From assembly GCA_964203655.1 (NCBI GenBank), contig CAXNMJ010000003.1, positions 62,001-126,000 on the forward strand: a stretch of 64,000 bases of DNA, written 5' to 3'. Positions 53,751 to 62,370 of this stretch are shown here, in pieces; the first letter of the stretch is position 1; each line of letters opens with the position of its first letter. This DNA is from BACL27 sp947488385 (GTDB lineage Bacteria > Actinomycetota > Acidimicrobiia > Acidimicrobiales > Ilumatobacteraceae). A program made the position numbers and the translations under genes. Below the pieces are notes generated by a model. The model saw only the letters and a list, made by a program, of their open reading frames with translations, was not told the DNA's origin and searched no databases.

Positions 53751-54668
53751 TTAACCCAACTGTTTTTTGGCGAGCGCGGCTTCGTCGCGACTCTCGAGAA
53801 CCGATAACGCAATTAACGCACCAATTACAAAAGTTGCGCCGATCACACGAGTTGTCGTGACAATTTCGCTGAGAAAAATTACGCCCATTAGAATCGCCAG
53901 AACGGGCTCGATAGTTGTGATCACTGAGAGCATGCTTGGGCCGACTCGTTTTAAGCCGGCATAAGAGAACATAAATGGCGCCACCGTGCCAAAGAGTGCG
54001 AATGTCGAAATGTAGAGCCAACTTGCCTGATTAGAAGGGAAGTCAACGCTCAAACCAAAAGGCAATGTTGCGCAGATCAACCAGTAGCCGATTGCCGCAC
54101 CGATATTTATGAAAGTCACGCCTGTGAGTAGGTTCACCTTGGCCAGTGTGCGAGAGACCGCCAACAGATAAAACGCGAACAAGAAAGACGAAACCATAAT
54201 CAGGGTTATTGCCGAGCTTGAACCGCCCTTAACTTGGCCTGTTGTAATAACGATTCCTGTGAGACTGAAGAACAGCGAGATAACAATATTGCGCGACGGT
54301 CGCTTTTTAAAGACAATCCATGAAATTAAAACGACGATAACGGGGAAGCAGTACCACATCACGATTGCCAAACCCGTGTCGATAGTTTCGATCGCAAGAA
54401 AATATGTAAACGACACAGTTGTGATGCCAAGTGTGCCGATTAAAAACATTTCGAGAATCAGTTTCAATGGCGGAAATGGTTCTTTGCGCATTGAGATTTG
54501 ACGCAAAACCAACATAATTGCGCTCGCGATCGTAAATCTCACCGTCATTACACCGAGCGGGTTTGCGCCTGCGTCGTATGCATTTTTTGCAAGTGTTGGT
54601 CCGATTGAGAAGCCAAAACTAGACATCACTACAAAGATCGTGCCGAGTATTCGCTGGTTTCTTAGCAC
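53751..54668 (-). CDS. EamA/DMT-family transporter
   Basis: This 305-residue membrane protein has about ten hydrophobic helices in two EamA repeats. The first begins LGTIFVVMSSFGFSIGPTLAK, with the repeat-end pattern MWYCFPVIVVLISWIVFKKRPS. The second ends with MLSVITTIEPVLAILMGVIFLSE, the usual last-but-one helix signature. Such proteins export amino acids or other metabolites. No substrate can be assigned. The start is close to the divergent carbonic anhydrase gene. Confidence 0.85.
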   Translation of the reverse strand: MLRNQRILGTIFVVMSSFGFSIGPTLAKNAYDAGANPLGVMTVRFTIASAIMLVLRQISMRKEPFPPLKLILEMFLIGTLGITTVSFTYFLAIETIDTGLAIVMWYCFPVIVVLISWIVFKKRPSRNIVISLFFSLTGIVITTGQVKGGSSSAITLIMVSSFLFAFYLLAVSRTLAKVNLLTGVTFINIGAAIGYWLICATLPFGLSVDFPSNQASWLYISTFALFGTVAPFMFSYAGLKRVGPSMLSVITTIEPVLAILMGVIFLSEIVTTTRVIGATFVIGALIALSVLESRDEAALAKKQLG

Positions 54669-54714
54669 TCTTAAAATCTAGTTGCTCAAGTTGAGAGGCG
54701 AGTATCATTGTCGT

Positions 54715-55227
54715 GTGGAAAAGTTTCCGAACACAGCATTTGCCGACGTATTGAAAGCAAATTCTGATTTCGTCGCAAACTTTAATGACGAGCGCCTCAC
54801 AGGAACAGCCCGCAAGGGTTTGGCGATCGTTACTTGTATGGATTCGCGCATAAACCCACTCGCCGTAGTCGGTATGAAGTCGGGCGATGCCAAGATTTTG
54901 CGTAATGCTGGTGCCCGCGTTACTGACGACGTTTTGCGCACGCTGGTGTTGGCGTCGTATCTGCTGGCAGTTGATCGAGTGTTGGTGATGCCCCACACAG
55001 ATTGTCGAATGGCCATAGACGACGAAGAAACTATTCATCGAAGTATTGAAGAGCGTCACGGTGTTGACACTCGCAGCATCGCGTTTCGAGTCGTCACTGA
55101 CCAGCGCCAAGCCCTTGCAGCAGATGTGGCCAGCATTCGGGCTTATGCAATGTTGCCTAAATCTCTGCAAGTTGCTGGTGCGATTTATAACGTGCAGACC
55201 GGTCAACTTGAGCCCGTTGATTGTTAG
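54715..55227 (+). CDS. Beta-class carbonic anhydrase
   Basis: This enzyme interconverts CO2 and bicarbonate. The 170-residue protein shows zinc ligands in TCMDSRI (Cys and Asp-Arg dyad) and MPHTDCRM (His and Cys), with ILRNAGARVTDDVLRTL between, as in the mycobacterial Rv1284-type subclass. GTG 54715 is preferred, since homologues begin shortly before KANSDFVANF. An in-frame TTG at 54682 is possible. It probably supplies bicarbonate for carboxylations. It ends four bases from the convergent YeiH-type gene. Confidence 0.9.
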   Translation: MEKFPNTAFADVLKANSDFVANFNDERLTGTARKGLAIVTCMDSRINPLAVVGMKSGDAKILRNAGARVTDDVLRTLVLASYLLAVDRVLVMPHTDCRMAIDDEETIHRSIEERHGVDTRSIAFRVVTDQRQALAADVASIRAYAMLPKSLQVAGAIYNVQTGQLEPVDC

Positions 55228-55231
55228 TTGC

Positions 55232-56254
55232 TCAGTAAAGTAGCGCAACCCCAACTGCTGAAAGCGTGGCGATAAGTAGCCACGAGACCAAACCTAGAGC
55301 AAGCGGGCGAGCGCCAATTTTGCGCAGTTTACGCAGGTTGACTCCGGCGCCGAGCCCAACGAGCGCGCTTGCGAGCAGCGATTTCTCGATCCACTTGATG
55401 TCGCTCAGCACTGTTTGTGGAATCTCGATAAATGAATTGAGCGATATCGCCACCAAGAACCCAACTACAAACATCGGTACCAAAGGTGGAAGTTTGGTTG
55501 CGATTGCAGTTGCGTTTTCGCCAGCCGCACGAAAACTTGCGAGTTTTCGTCGACGCGCGAAACTGACGCCAGCAACTAAAGGCGCCAGCAACATCACGCG
55601 CGTTAGTTTTACGATGATTGCGGAGTTTTGTGCTTGTTGATCGCCCGATGCGGCAGTTGCCACAGTTTGGGCAACATCATGAACACTCGCGCCGACCCAC
55701 GAACCAAACTGTGCGCCAGTGAAGCCAATCAGGTCACCGGTTGCGGGTAGCAGAAAAATTGCCAGAGTGCCACAAATTGTGACTAGGGCAATTGCGTAAG
55801 CCATCTCATCATCGTCGGCATCACTGACTGGTCGCATCGCCGCAATTGCTGAGGCTCCACAAATCGAAAATCCAGTAGCGACGAGCAGGCTTAGCCCGTG
55901 TGAAAGACCCATTTTTTTGCCCAGCCACTGTGTACTAAAAAATGTGAGAGCAACGACCACAAAAACCAAAACCAAACCAGGCGCTCCAATTTCTTGCACT
56001 TGGGTAAATGAGAGCTGCAGTCCGAGGAGAACAATGCCGAGACGCAACAGACTTCGCGCAGCAAAGCGCAAACCATCGTTAAATGATTCAGGGATGACCC
56101 CAAGATTTGCCAGCAATGCGCCGATTACGACAGCCACAACAAGGGGTGAGACAACGACTGGTGTCAGGGTTTTAACTAGCGATTCGATTACAAAGGCGAC
56201 AATCGCAACGATCGAGGTGAGGCAAAGCCCGGGTATGTGTTGCTTTCGTATCAT
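55232..56254 (-). CDS. YeiH-family (UPF0324) putative anion exporter
   Basis: This 340-residue protein has about ten membrane helices with YeiH-family marks: SPLVVAVVIGALLANLG, RLGIVLLGLQLSF, ATGFSICGASAIAA and GSWVGASVHDVAQTVAT. Relatives are described as putative sulfate exporters, but function is weakly established. It does not adjoin the sulfur genes. It lies downstream of the rhodopsin gene, separated by a strong terminator, so it is probably expressed separately. Confidence 0.85.
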   Translation of the reverse strand: MIRKQHIPGLCLTSIVAIVAFVIESLVKTLTPVVVSPLVVAVVIGALLANLGVIPESFNDGLRFAARSLLRLGIVLLGLQLSFTQVQEIGAPGLVLVFVVVALTFFSTQWLGKKMGLSHGLSLLVATGFSICGASAIAAMRPVSDADDDEMAYAIALVTICGTLAIFLLPATGDLIGFTGAQFGSWVGASVHDVAQTVATAASGDQQAQNSAIIVKLTRVMLLAPLVAGVSFARRRKLASFRAAGENATAIATKLPPLVPMFVVGFLVAISLNSFIEIPQTVLSDIKWIEKSLLASALVGLGAGVNLRKLRKIGARPLALGLVSWLLIATLSAVGVALLY

Positions 56255-56269
56255 GCGATGAAGAGGTTA

Positions 56270-56311
56270 GTTGCAAAAATAAAAGAGCCCTGGCCGAAGC
56301 CAGGGCTCTTT
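56270..56311 (-). terminator. Intrinsic terminator of the rhodopsin gene
   Basis: AAAGAGCCCTGGC-CGAA-GCCAGGGCTCTTT (56282-56311) is a 13-bp perfect stem with a four-base loop. Read on the minus strand it is followed by TTTTATTTTT, giving an efficient terminator 22 bases after the rhodopsin stop. Confidence 0.9.
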
Positions 56312-56333
56312 AAATTCGAAACTGAATTCGAAA

Positions 56334-57083
56334 TTATGCTTGGCGGTAACCTTCTGCTTCGGATCGTGCGATCGCGATGCCCAAGATCAACAAGCCGTAA
56401 CCTGGCTTAGCCAACACGTCGGCCACTGTGTAGCCAACTTGAATGAGTGTCGACGAGTCTGCTGGCTCAAGGCCAATTGCCTTAGCCAAGAAGCTCTCGC
56501 TGTCGCCCAAAAGGTAAGCGATTGGGTAAACCGACCAAGTAGCCAACAATACGTATCGAAGATTGTTGAGCTTCTTGCCGATTTCGCCGCTCTGTCCTTT
56601 AAGTGCTTTGCCGACTTCGCCTGCGAACAAGTTCCAGAGGATGTAGACGAAGAAGACCATCGAAATGACCCACCACATCATGCTTGCACTGCTACCTGGT
56701 TCTGCTATCTCACCTGGGTAACCAGTCACAATCATCAAAACTGCTGCAACAGCAAGTTTTGTTGTTGTTCCCTTTACTTTGTCTTTCGCGATGCCTGAAA
56801 CTGCTACGAGTTCTGCAACAAGTAGTGGAACAGTAAGCAGCCAGTCTGCGTATCGGTAGCCTTCGTTCCATGGAGCACCTTCAGAGAAGTTGCTGAACAT
56901 TCTCCAATAGTGATAAGCGGCGATACCGCAAATCATTGCTGACATCGTTACGGCACTGCGGTACGCAGGTGAAACTCGACTTCGTGAGACCAAGTAGTAG
57001 ACAAACGAGATTGCCATCGCAGCGACTGCGAAAGAAAACGCGTTGTACACCAATTGGTCATTGCTTGTTACAAGCTTTTCCAT
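56334..57083 (-). CDS. Proton-pumping rhodopsin, green-absorbing proteorhodopsin type
   Basis: This is a seven-helix retinal protein that pumps protons out of the cell in light. ATG 57083 follows GGAGG with seven bases between and gives 249 residues, the same as classical proteorhodopsin. The longer upstream frame lacks family sequence. Key residues are Asp80 (acceptor), Thr84 and Glu91 (donor) in GYRYADWLLTVPLLVAE, the D-T-E proton-pump set. Leu88 at the tuning site predicts green absorption. His58 matches the counter-ion partner and Lys226 (DVLAKPGYG) binds retinal. No retinal or carotenoid synthesis gene is in the window. Confidence 0.96.
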   Translation of the reverse strand: MEKLVTSNDQLVYNAFSFAVAAMAISFVYYLVSRSRVSPAYRSAVTMSAMICGIAAYHYWRMFSNFSEGAPWNEGYRYADWLLTVPLLVAELVAVSGIAKDKVKGTTTKLAVAAVLMIVTGYPGEIAEPGSSASMMWWVISMVFFVYILWNLFAGEVGKALKGQSGEIGKKLNNLRYVLLATWSVYPIAYLLGDSESFLAKAIGLEPADSSTLIQVGYTVADVLAKPGYGLLILGIAIARSEAEGYRQA

Positions 57084-57118
57084 TTGTGTCCTCCGGTAGT
57101 TAACTCTTGGAAATACGT

Positions 57119-57136
57119 CGCTTTCGGATGAAAGCG
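57119..57136 (-). promoter_or_regulatory. Perfect hairpin in the rhodopsin 5' leader
   Basis: CGCTTTC-GGAT-GAAAGCG is a 7-bp perfect stem with a four-base loop, 36 bases upstream of the rhodopsin ATG. It lies within the predicted leader and could protect the mRNA end or be a regulator site. Confidence 0.5.
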
Positions 57137-57146
57137 TTAAACGTTC

Positions 57147-57174
57147 CCTCAAATATCTAAGCACAGATTTGAGG
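57147..57174 (-). promoter_or_regulatory. Dyad CCTCAAAT-N12-ATTTGAGG spanning a likely rhodopsin -10
   Basis: An 8-bp perfect inverted repeat encloses TTAGATAT, whose TAGATA (57159-57154, minus strand) fits the local -10 type. A protein bound here would block polymerase. The predicted start near 57147 leaves a leader of about 63 bases including the hairpin at 57119-57136. No good -35 is visible, which would suit an activator or alternative control. Confidence 0.4.
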
Positions 57175-57234
57175 CCTGTGTGACTATTGGCAAGGCCTAA
57201 AACCCATATTTTTAGCCACCGCTAACATATTGGG

Positions 57235-58089
57235 GTGGCAAACATCGCGGCGGCAGTTCGACGCAAAGTGGCAAATTGGACAGTCACCGCCGTTCGCAAA
57301 GACGGCTCGCATGCCAGCAAACCCGATGTTTTAGTCACAGAAGAACCCCTCGAGATTCGCGCCGAGTCGCCAACCCAAGAAGCTCAGCCGGTCGCAGTCA
57401 CGATGCGCACCCCAGGCCATGACTTTGAGTTGGCGGTCGGGTTTTTATTCACCGAAGGCATGATCAAAAAATCAGATGATGTGCGCACCGTTCGGTACTG
57501 CCAGTTGCCTGACTCTGCCGAGCAGCAATTCAATGTCGTAACGGTGAGTTTGAGCACACTATTTGATGAGGCTCTTTCACGTCGTGGAATGGTTACCTCA
57601 GCGAGTTGCGGCATTTGCGGCACAACTTCAATTGAGCAGTTGGCGCAAATCACAAGTCGCATCGATCTGGCAGTTGGGCCCGTGGTTACGTCTGCGCTAC
57701 TAACTTCGTTGCCCGACATTATTCGTCAAGCACAACCAACTTTTGATCGCACGGGTGGGTTGCATGCTGCTGGCTTGGTCGACGCCTCGGGCGTTGCATA
57801 TTGTGTGCGCGAAGACATCGGTCGACACAACGCCGTTGACAAAGTCATCGGCAAAGCAGTGCTCGACGGCAAGATGCCGATCTCAAATCATGTTTTGGTC
57901 GTGAGCGGTCGCTTATCTTTTGAGATCATTCAAAAAGCAGCCATGGCTGGCATCGCGTTTATTGCTGCGGTTGGGGCGCCTTCGAATCTTGCTGTTCAGA
58001 CTGCCGAAGATCTCGGCATCACGCTTGTTGGTTTTGTGCGCGACGGCACGGCAAATATTTATACGCACAAACACAGAATCACAAATTAG
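57235..58089 (+). CDS. fdhD: Formate dehydrogenase accessory sulfurtransferase
   Basis: FdhD passes sulfur from a cysteine desulfurase to the molybdenum cofactor, which activates formate dehydrogenase. The 284-residue protein has TEEPLEIRAE, RTPGHDFELAVGFLFTEG, the sulfur-carrying CGICG loop in SASCGICGTTS, GGLHAAGLV, REDIGRHNAVDKVIG and SGRLSFEIIQKAAMAG, all family features. Starts at GTG 57235, divergent from rhodopsin. A formate dehydrogenase gene is not in the window but is implied. Its neighbours, methylated-amine genes, would release one-carbon units ending in formate. Confidence 0.94.
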   Translation: MANIAAAVRRKVANWTVTAVRKDGSHASKPDVLVTEEPLEIRAESPTQEAQPVAVTMRTPGHDFELAVGFLFTEGMIKKSDDVRTVRYCQLPDSAEQQFNVVTVSLSTLFDEALSRRGMVTSASCGICGTTSIEQLAQITSRIDLAVGPVVTSALLTSLPDIIRQAQPTFDRTGGLHAAGLVDASGVAYCVREDIGRHNAVDKVIGKAVLDGKMPISNHVLVVSGRLSFEIIQKAAMAGIAFIAAVGAPSNLAVQTAEDLGITLVGFVRDGTANIYTHKHRITN

Positions 58090-58107
58090 ATAGCCTGAAG
58101 TTAACTA

Positions 58108-58180
58108 GCCCTTGTAGCTCAGTGGATAGAGCACCGGACTTCTAATCCGTTGGTCGTAGGTTCGACTCCTACCAAGGGCG
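58108..58180 (+). tRNA. tRNA-Arg (TCT)
   Basis: The 73-base cloverleaf has acceptor stem GCCCTTG/CAAGGGC, D-arm AGCTCAGTGGATAGAGC, anticodon stem CGGA/TCCG around loop CTTCTAA (anticodon TCT), T-arm GTAGG-TTCGACT-CCTAC and discriminator G. CCA is not encoded. It lies 18 bases after fdhD. Confidence 0.94.
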
Positions 58181-58192
58181 CTTTTGAATTAT

Positions 58193-59779
58193 TTAGACAG
58201 AAGCAGTTTCACCGCGCAACGCTGGGTGAATCATGTTCTCGCGTGGCAAACGAATCGGTAAGTATTCGCGAATCTTTGCGTCGACTTCCTCGGGAATGTG
58301 GCTCGGGAAGTTGTTGTCGAGAACTTTTTTAACCTTGGCAATCGCCACATCAATAATCTGTGGTCGACCAACTTCGTTCCATTCTTTCGGGCTCAAACGG
58401 TCACCAACAGCAGGGTAGATGTATTCGGTTTGCATAATTTCAAGTGTTTGTTTTGCCCCAAGATAGTGACCAGGGCCGCCGATAACTGCGGCGCGAATCG
58501 TGTCAAGCGACAAAGACTCGTCGGTAACTTCTATGCCCTTAATCGTGCGTTGCACTGCACCGACGATGTCGTTGTCAAGCACCACACCTTCAAGTGAGAA
58601 GCCGAGCAAACTGCCGTGCATGCCAGCTGATTCGTAGATCAAGTTCATGCCAGCGTTGCCGACCAACGCGTGGTTGTAACCCTTTTCGGCGCCAGCTTGC
58701 GCATCAGGAATCTTCGAGTCGCTGATACCCGACGATGTGCCACCAGTGAGATCGTAGAAGTGAGCCATCTGTGCACTTGCTGCCGACAAAATTGCCTGCT
58801 CAGGACTGCCACCCGACATTGCACCTGAACGCAAGTCAGAAACGAAAGACCACGTTCCGAAAATCGCTGGATGACCCGGCTTGAGCGCGTTGACATAAGC
58901 CAAACCTGCGAGCACCTCGGCAACTTCTTGAACGAGTGCGCCAGCAAGAGCGGCTGGCGCAGTTGCGCCGGCTTGACCTGCTGATAACAACAAGACTGGC
59001 ATGCCACCGTAAACAGCAGTTTCGAGGCAACGGCACGCATCGGTTGCAAACTTGAGTGGCGGAACAACAAAACAATTTGACTGACTAACAAACGGACGAG
59101 CGCGCCACTTGTCTTCGCCACCCGCGATGTCGTGCAACATTCGCAGCGAGGCATCTAGATGATCGGGGTGCACCCACGAAGTGCCGACGTGCTTTGTTGT
59201 GCCGCTGACACTCAGATAACAAGTATTGATATCCATCTCGGCTGGATCTGGCAGATCGCGAGGCACAACAGTGCGCTGATAAAAGTGGATGTGCTCCATC
59301 TCGTCGACAAGTCGCGCGATGTCGTAGGCATCTTGCGAAAGCGATTCGCGATATTCGCCGGTTTTTGGATCAACGATGTAAACAGCGGCGCCTGCGGTGC
59401 CGAAATAAACTTTTTTACCCCAAGGCTCCATGTCGTATTTTGGATCTTGTCCGTAAAGGGTGAACTTGCGCGCGGCGATCGACAAAGTGTGTTCGATCAC
59501 GCTTCGTGGAAACAGCAATCGACCTTCAGGTGAAAGTTTGCAACCCAATGGAAGCAACGCATCAAGACAAGTTGGAATCGCATCAGCAAGACCAATATTT
59601 TCGAGCACGTCAAGTGCTGCGTTGTGAATTTTTAGAACTTCTGCATCGGTAAGCGGTTTGTAGCGACCGCTCTCCATGCCCGGATTCACTGGGCGAATAT
59701 CGAGAGCGAGCGGTGCGGCGCGAAGTGCGCGACGGGCACCTGGGCCACCACGACGGTTTGGTTGTTGCGAACTGGTCAT
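58193..59779 (-). CDS. MttB-family trimethylamine/betaine methyltransferase
   Basis: This 528-residue barrel protein is of the MttB family. Characteristic stretches are YKPLTDAEVLKIHNAALDVL, FGTAGAAVYIVDPKTGEYR, VHPDHLDASLRMLHDIAGG, MSGGSPEQAILSAASAQMAH and GLTGGTSSG-like YDLTGGTSSGISDSK. No in-frame amber codon interrupts it, so it is the non-pyrrolysine type, whose known members act on glycine betaine and similar quaternary amines with a corrinoid partner. No corrinoid protein gene is adjacent. It follows the FAD/GcvT gene by 12 bases, supporting a joint role in methylated-amine use. Confidence 0.88.
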   Translation of the reverse strand: MTSSQQPNRRGGPGARRALRAAPLALDIRPVNPGMESGRYKPLTDAEVLKIHNAALDVLENIGLADAIPTCLDALLPLGCKLSPEGRLLFPRSVIEHTLSIAARKFTLYGQDPKYDMEPWGKKVYFGTAGAAVYIVDPKTGEYRESLSQDAYDIARLVDEMEHIHFYQRTVVPRDLPDPAEMDINTCYLSVSGTTKHVGTSWVHPDHLDASLRMLHDIAGGEDKWRARPFVSQSNCFVVPPLKFATDACRCLETAVYGGMPVLLLSAGQAGATAPAALAGALVQEVAEVLAGLAYVNALKPGHPAIFGTWSFVSDLRSGAMSGGSPEQAILSAASAQMAHFYDLTGGTSSGISDSKIPDAQAGAEKGYNHALVGNAGMNLIYESAGMHGSLLGFSLEGVVLDNDIVGAVQRTIKGIEVTDESLSLDTIRAAVIGGPGHYLGAKQTLEIMQTEYIYPAVGDRLSPKEWNEVGRPQIIDVAIAKVKKVLDNNFPSHIPEEVDAKIREYLPIRLPRENMIHPALRGETASV

Positions 59780-59791
59780 GACGCCATCATA

Positions 59792-62260
59792 TTACGACTT
59801 GACGCGCAAACTCTTGGGATCGTAGAACGGGTCTAGCGATGCTGTGGCGCTGATGCGGTCGCCAGCAACTTCAATTTCATATTCGGCATCTGTGACGAAT
59901 TTCTTATCGGCAAGACCAGTTTTATTGGTGACATACCCCATGCCGAGCGATGCATTGACCGTGTGGCCGAACATGCCCGATGTGATGCTTCCGACGAGTT
60001 CGCCGTTGCGCCAAATTGGTTCGTTGTGATACAGCAAACGCTCAGGGTCGGCGAGTGAGAACTGCACCATGCGCTTATTGAGGCCCGTTTCTTTTTGTTT
60101 TGCCAATGCGTCGCGACCGATAAATCCGTCTTGTTTGTTTAGCGCCACAACGAAACCAAGCCCAGCCTCAAGAGGTGTGTCGTCTGGCGAAACATCGTGA
60201 CCCCAGTGGCGGTAACCCTTTTCGGTGCGCAATGAGTTAAGCGCGTGATACCCGGCATGACGCAAACCAAAGTCTTTGCCTGCGCTGGTGATCGCATCAA
60301 AAACGCCCATCGCAAACTCAGTTGGGATGTAAAGCTCCCACCCGAGTTCGCCGACATATGTAATGCGATTCGCACGAACTCGCGCATATGCCAGGTCGAT
60401 GATTTTTGATGTGCCGAACGCAAATGCTTCGTTCGAGAGATCGTCTGGTGTGAGCGACGCAAGCAACGCTCGCGAGTTTGGTCCCATCACGCTCAGCACT
60501 GCTTGGCCCGACGAAACATCTATCGCCATCGCCCGAGCCGACGCCGGAATGTGATCGCGCAACCATGCGAAATCTCGCACTTGGGTGGCCGCGGCGGTGA
60601 CTATTAAATACGAGTCGATGGCTTGACGCGTAACGGTCAAGTCGGCTTCGATGCCGCCAGTTTCGTTGAGCCATTGGGTGTAAACAATTTTGCCCACTGG
60701 TACATCAACTTCGTTGGCGCAAATTTGATTAAGTACCGACATCGCATCTGGCCCTTGCAAGATGAATTTGCCGAATGACGACTGATCAAACAGGCCGACT
60801 GTGTTGCGCACAGCGTGGTGTTCTTCGGCTGAATACTTAAACCAGTTTTGCTTGCCATATGTATAGACATATTCAGGTTTGACACCAGCAGGCGCAAACC
60901 AGTTCGTGCGCTCCCAACCGGCGACTTCGCCGAAGCAAGCGCCACGGTCGGCGAGGCGATCGTGCAAAACAGATTTGCGCACACCGCGAGCGGTATCGGG
61001 TTGTCTAAACGGCCAGTGCATCGCGTAAAGCAAGCCGAGCGTTTCGACAGTGCGATCGTGCAGATATTTTTTGTTGCGCTGATAAGGCATTGATCGGCGC
61101 ACGTCGACATCCCAAAGATCCATTGGTGGTTTGCCGTCAAGAATCCAGTCAGCGAGAACTTTGCCCGCACCGCCAGAGGACTGAATGCCAATCGAATTGA
61201 AACCTGCGGCAACAAAAAGATTTTCAACATCTGGTGACTCGCCGAGCAAATAGCGATCATCTGGTGTAAAAGATTCGGGGCCGTTAAAAAACAATCTGAT
61301 GCCCGTCTTTGCGAGCAATGGCATGCGATGTGTTGCTGCAGCGACTAACGGTTCGATATGTTCGAAATCTTCCGGCAAAGAAGTGAAAGAGAACTCTTCA
61401 GAGATGCCTTTCATTCCCCACGGTTTTGCAACTGGCTCGAACCAACCAACTAGCAATTTGCCAGCGTCTTCTTTGAAGTATCCGCAACCATCTGGGTCGC
61501 GAAGCACCGGCATGTTTGGCGAAATTTCTGGCACTGCTTCAGTGACGATATAAAAGTGCTCGGCAGCGTGCAACGGCACGATCGCGCCGGCGGCATCACC
61601 AAGTTCGCGTGCCCACATGCCTGCACAGTTGACAACAAACTCGGCACGAATCTCTGACTTTTCGTTACTGCCGTCGCCAGAAGTTGTCTTGACGCCAACG
61701 GCGCGACCATCTTCAACGATGATCGAATCGACTTTCATGTTTTCAAAAATCTTCACGCCGTGCGAGCGCGCACCTTTTGCCAAAGCCTGCGTGGTGTCGA
61801 TTGGGTTGACAACTCCGTCGTTCGGCAGGTGCACGCCACCAACAAGGTCGTCAACGCGAGCCAGCGGCACAAGTTCGGCGATCTCTTTGGGGGTGATGAT
61901 GTTGACATCAAGGCCAAACACGCGAGCCATTGATGCGCCACGTTTGAGTTCTTCGAATCGTTCATGATTTGGCGCCACGGCAACAGAGCCGCGCTGCTGA
62001 AACCCAGTTGCTTGACCCGTCACATCTTCGAGAGTCTTGAACAGGTTCGTTGTGTATTGCGCGAGGCGAGTCAAGTTATGAGTTGCGCGCAACTGCCCAA
62101 CTAGTCCGGCGGCGTGCCAAGTAGTGCCACAAGTCAGTTGTTTGCGTTCAAGAAGTACGACATCGTTACAGCCACGTAGAGCCAAGTGGTATGCAACGCT
62201 GCAACCGACAATGCCGCCGCCGACGATTACAACGCGAGCATTCTTGGGTAGATCGGCCAT
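59792..62260 (-). CDS. FAD-dependent dimethylglycine/sarcosine dehydrogenase with GcvT domain
   Basis: This 822-residue enzyme oxidatively demethylates N-methyl amino acids and passes the one-carbon unit to tetrahydrofolate. The N-terminal half is a DAO-fold flavoprotein: VVIVGGGIVGCSVAYHLA, then CGTTWHAAGLVGQLRAT, where the His resembles the covalent FAD site of DMGDH. The C-terminal half is GcvT-like: LFDQSSFGKFILQGPDA, LRTEKGYRHWGHDVSPDDTP and a final barrel with GSITSGMFGHTVNASLGMGY. ATG 62260 follows AAGGAAACAA. The substrate may be dimethylglycine, sarcosine or a related compound. Confidence 0.9.
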   Translation of the reverse strand: MADLPKNARVVIVGGGIVGCSVAYHLALRGCNDVVLLERKQLTCGTTWHAAGLVGQLRATHNLTRLAQYTTNLFKTLEDVTGQATGFQQRGSVAVAPNHERFEELKRGASMARVFGLDVNIITPKEIAELVPLARVDDLVGGVHLPNDGVVNPIDTTQALAKGARSHGVKIFENMKVDSIIVEDGRAVGVKTTSGDGSNEKSEIRAEFVVNCAGMWARELGDAAGAIVPLHAAEHFYIVTEAVPEISPNMPVLRDPDGCGYFKEDAGKLLVGWFEPVAKPWGMKGISEEFSFTSLPEDFEHIEPLVAAATHRMPLLAKTGIRLFFNGPESFTPDDRYLLGESPDVENLFVAAGFNSIGIQSSGGAGKVLADWILDGKPPMDLWDVDVRRSMPYQRNKKYLHDRTVETLGLLYAMHWPFRQPDTARGVRKSVLHDRLADRGACFGEVAGWERTNWFAPAGVKPEYVYTYGKQNWFKYSAEEHHAVRNTVGLFDQSSFGKFILQGPDAMSVLNQICANEVDVPVGKIVYTQWLNETGGIEADLTVTRQAIDSYLIVTAAATQVRDFAWLRDHIPASARAMAIDVSSGQAVLSVMGPNSRALLASLTPDDLSNEAFAFGTSKIIDLAYARVRANRITYVGELGWELYIPTEFAMGVFDAITSAGKDFGLRHAGYHALNSLRTEKGYRHWGHDVSPDDTPLEAGLGFVVALNKQDGFIGRDALAKQKETGLNKRMVQFSLADPERLLYHNEPIWRNGELVGSITSGMFGHTVNASLGMGYVTNKTGLADKKFVTDAEYEIEVAGDRISATASLDPFYDPKSLRVKS

Positions 62261-62370
62261 TTGTTTCCTTGTGATTTGTGGGTGTACTCGCTAATTCTTT
62301 AGCATCGGCAACGCTACAGTTTGGAACTGAACTTTTAGAAACGCGAGCCCAAGAAAGCGGTTAATTTTCA

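Noticed and set aside
56313..56335. Repeated AATTCGAAA next to the rhodopsin terminator
   Set aside because: Too short and AT-rich to interpret; probably chance or a small duplication.
57084..57164. Longer rhodopsin N-terminus from 57164
   Set aside because: The upstream codons cover the hairpin and dyad and have no rhodopsin similarity. GGAGG before ATG 57083 and the 249-residue length decide the start.
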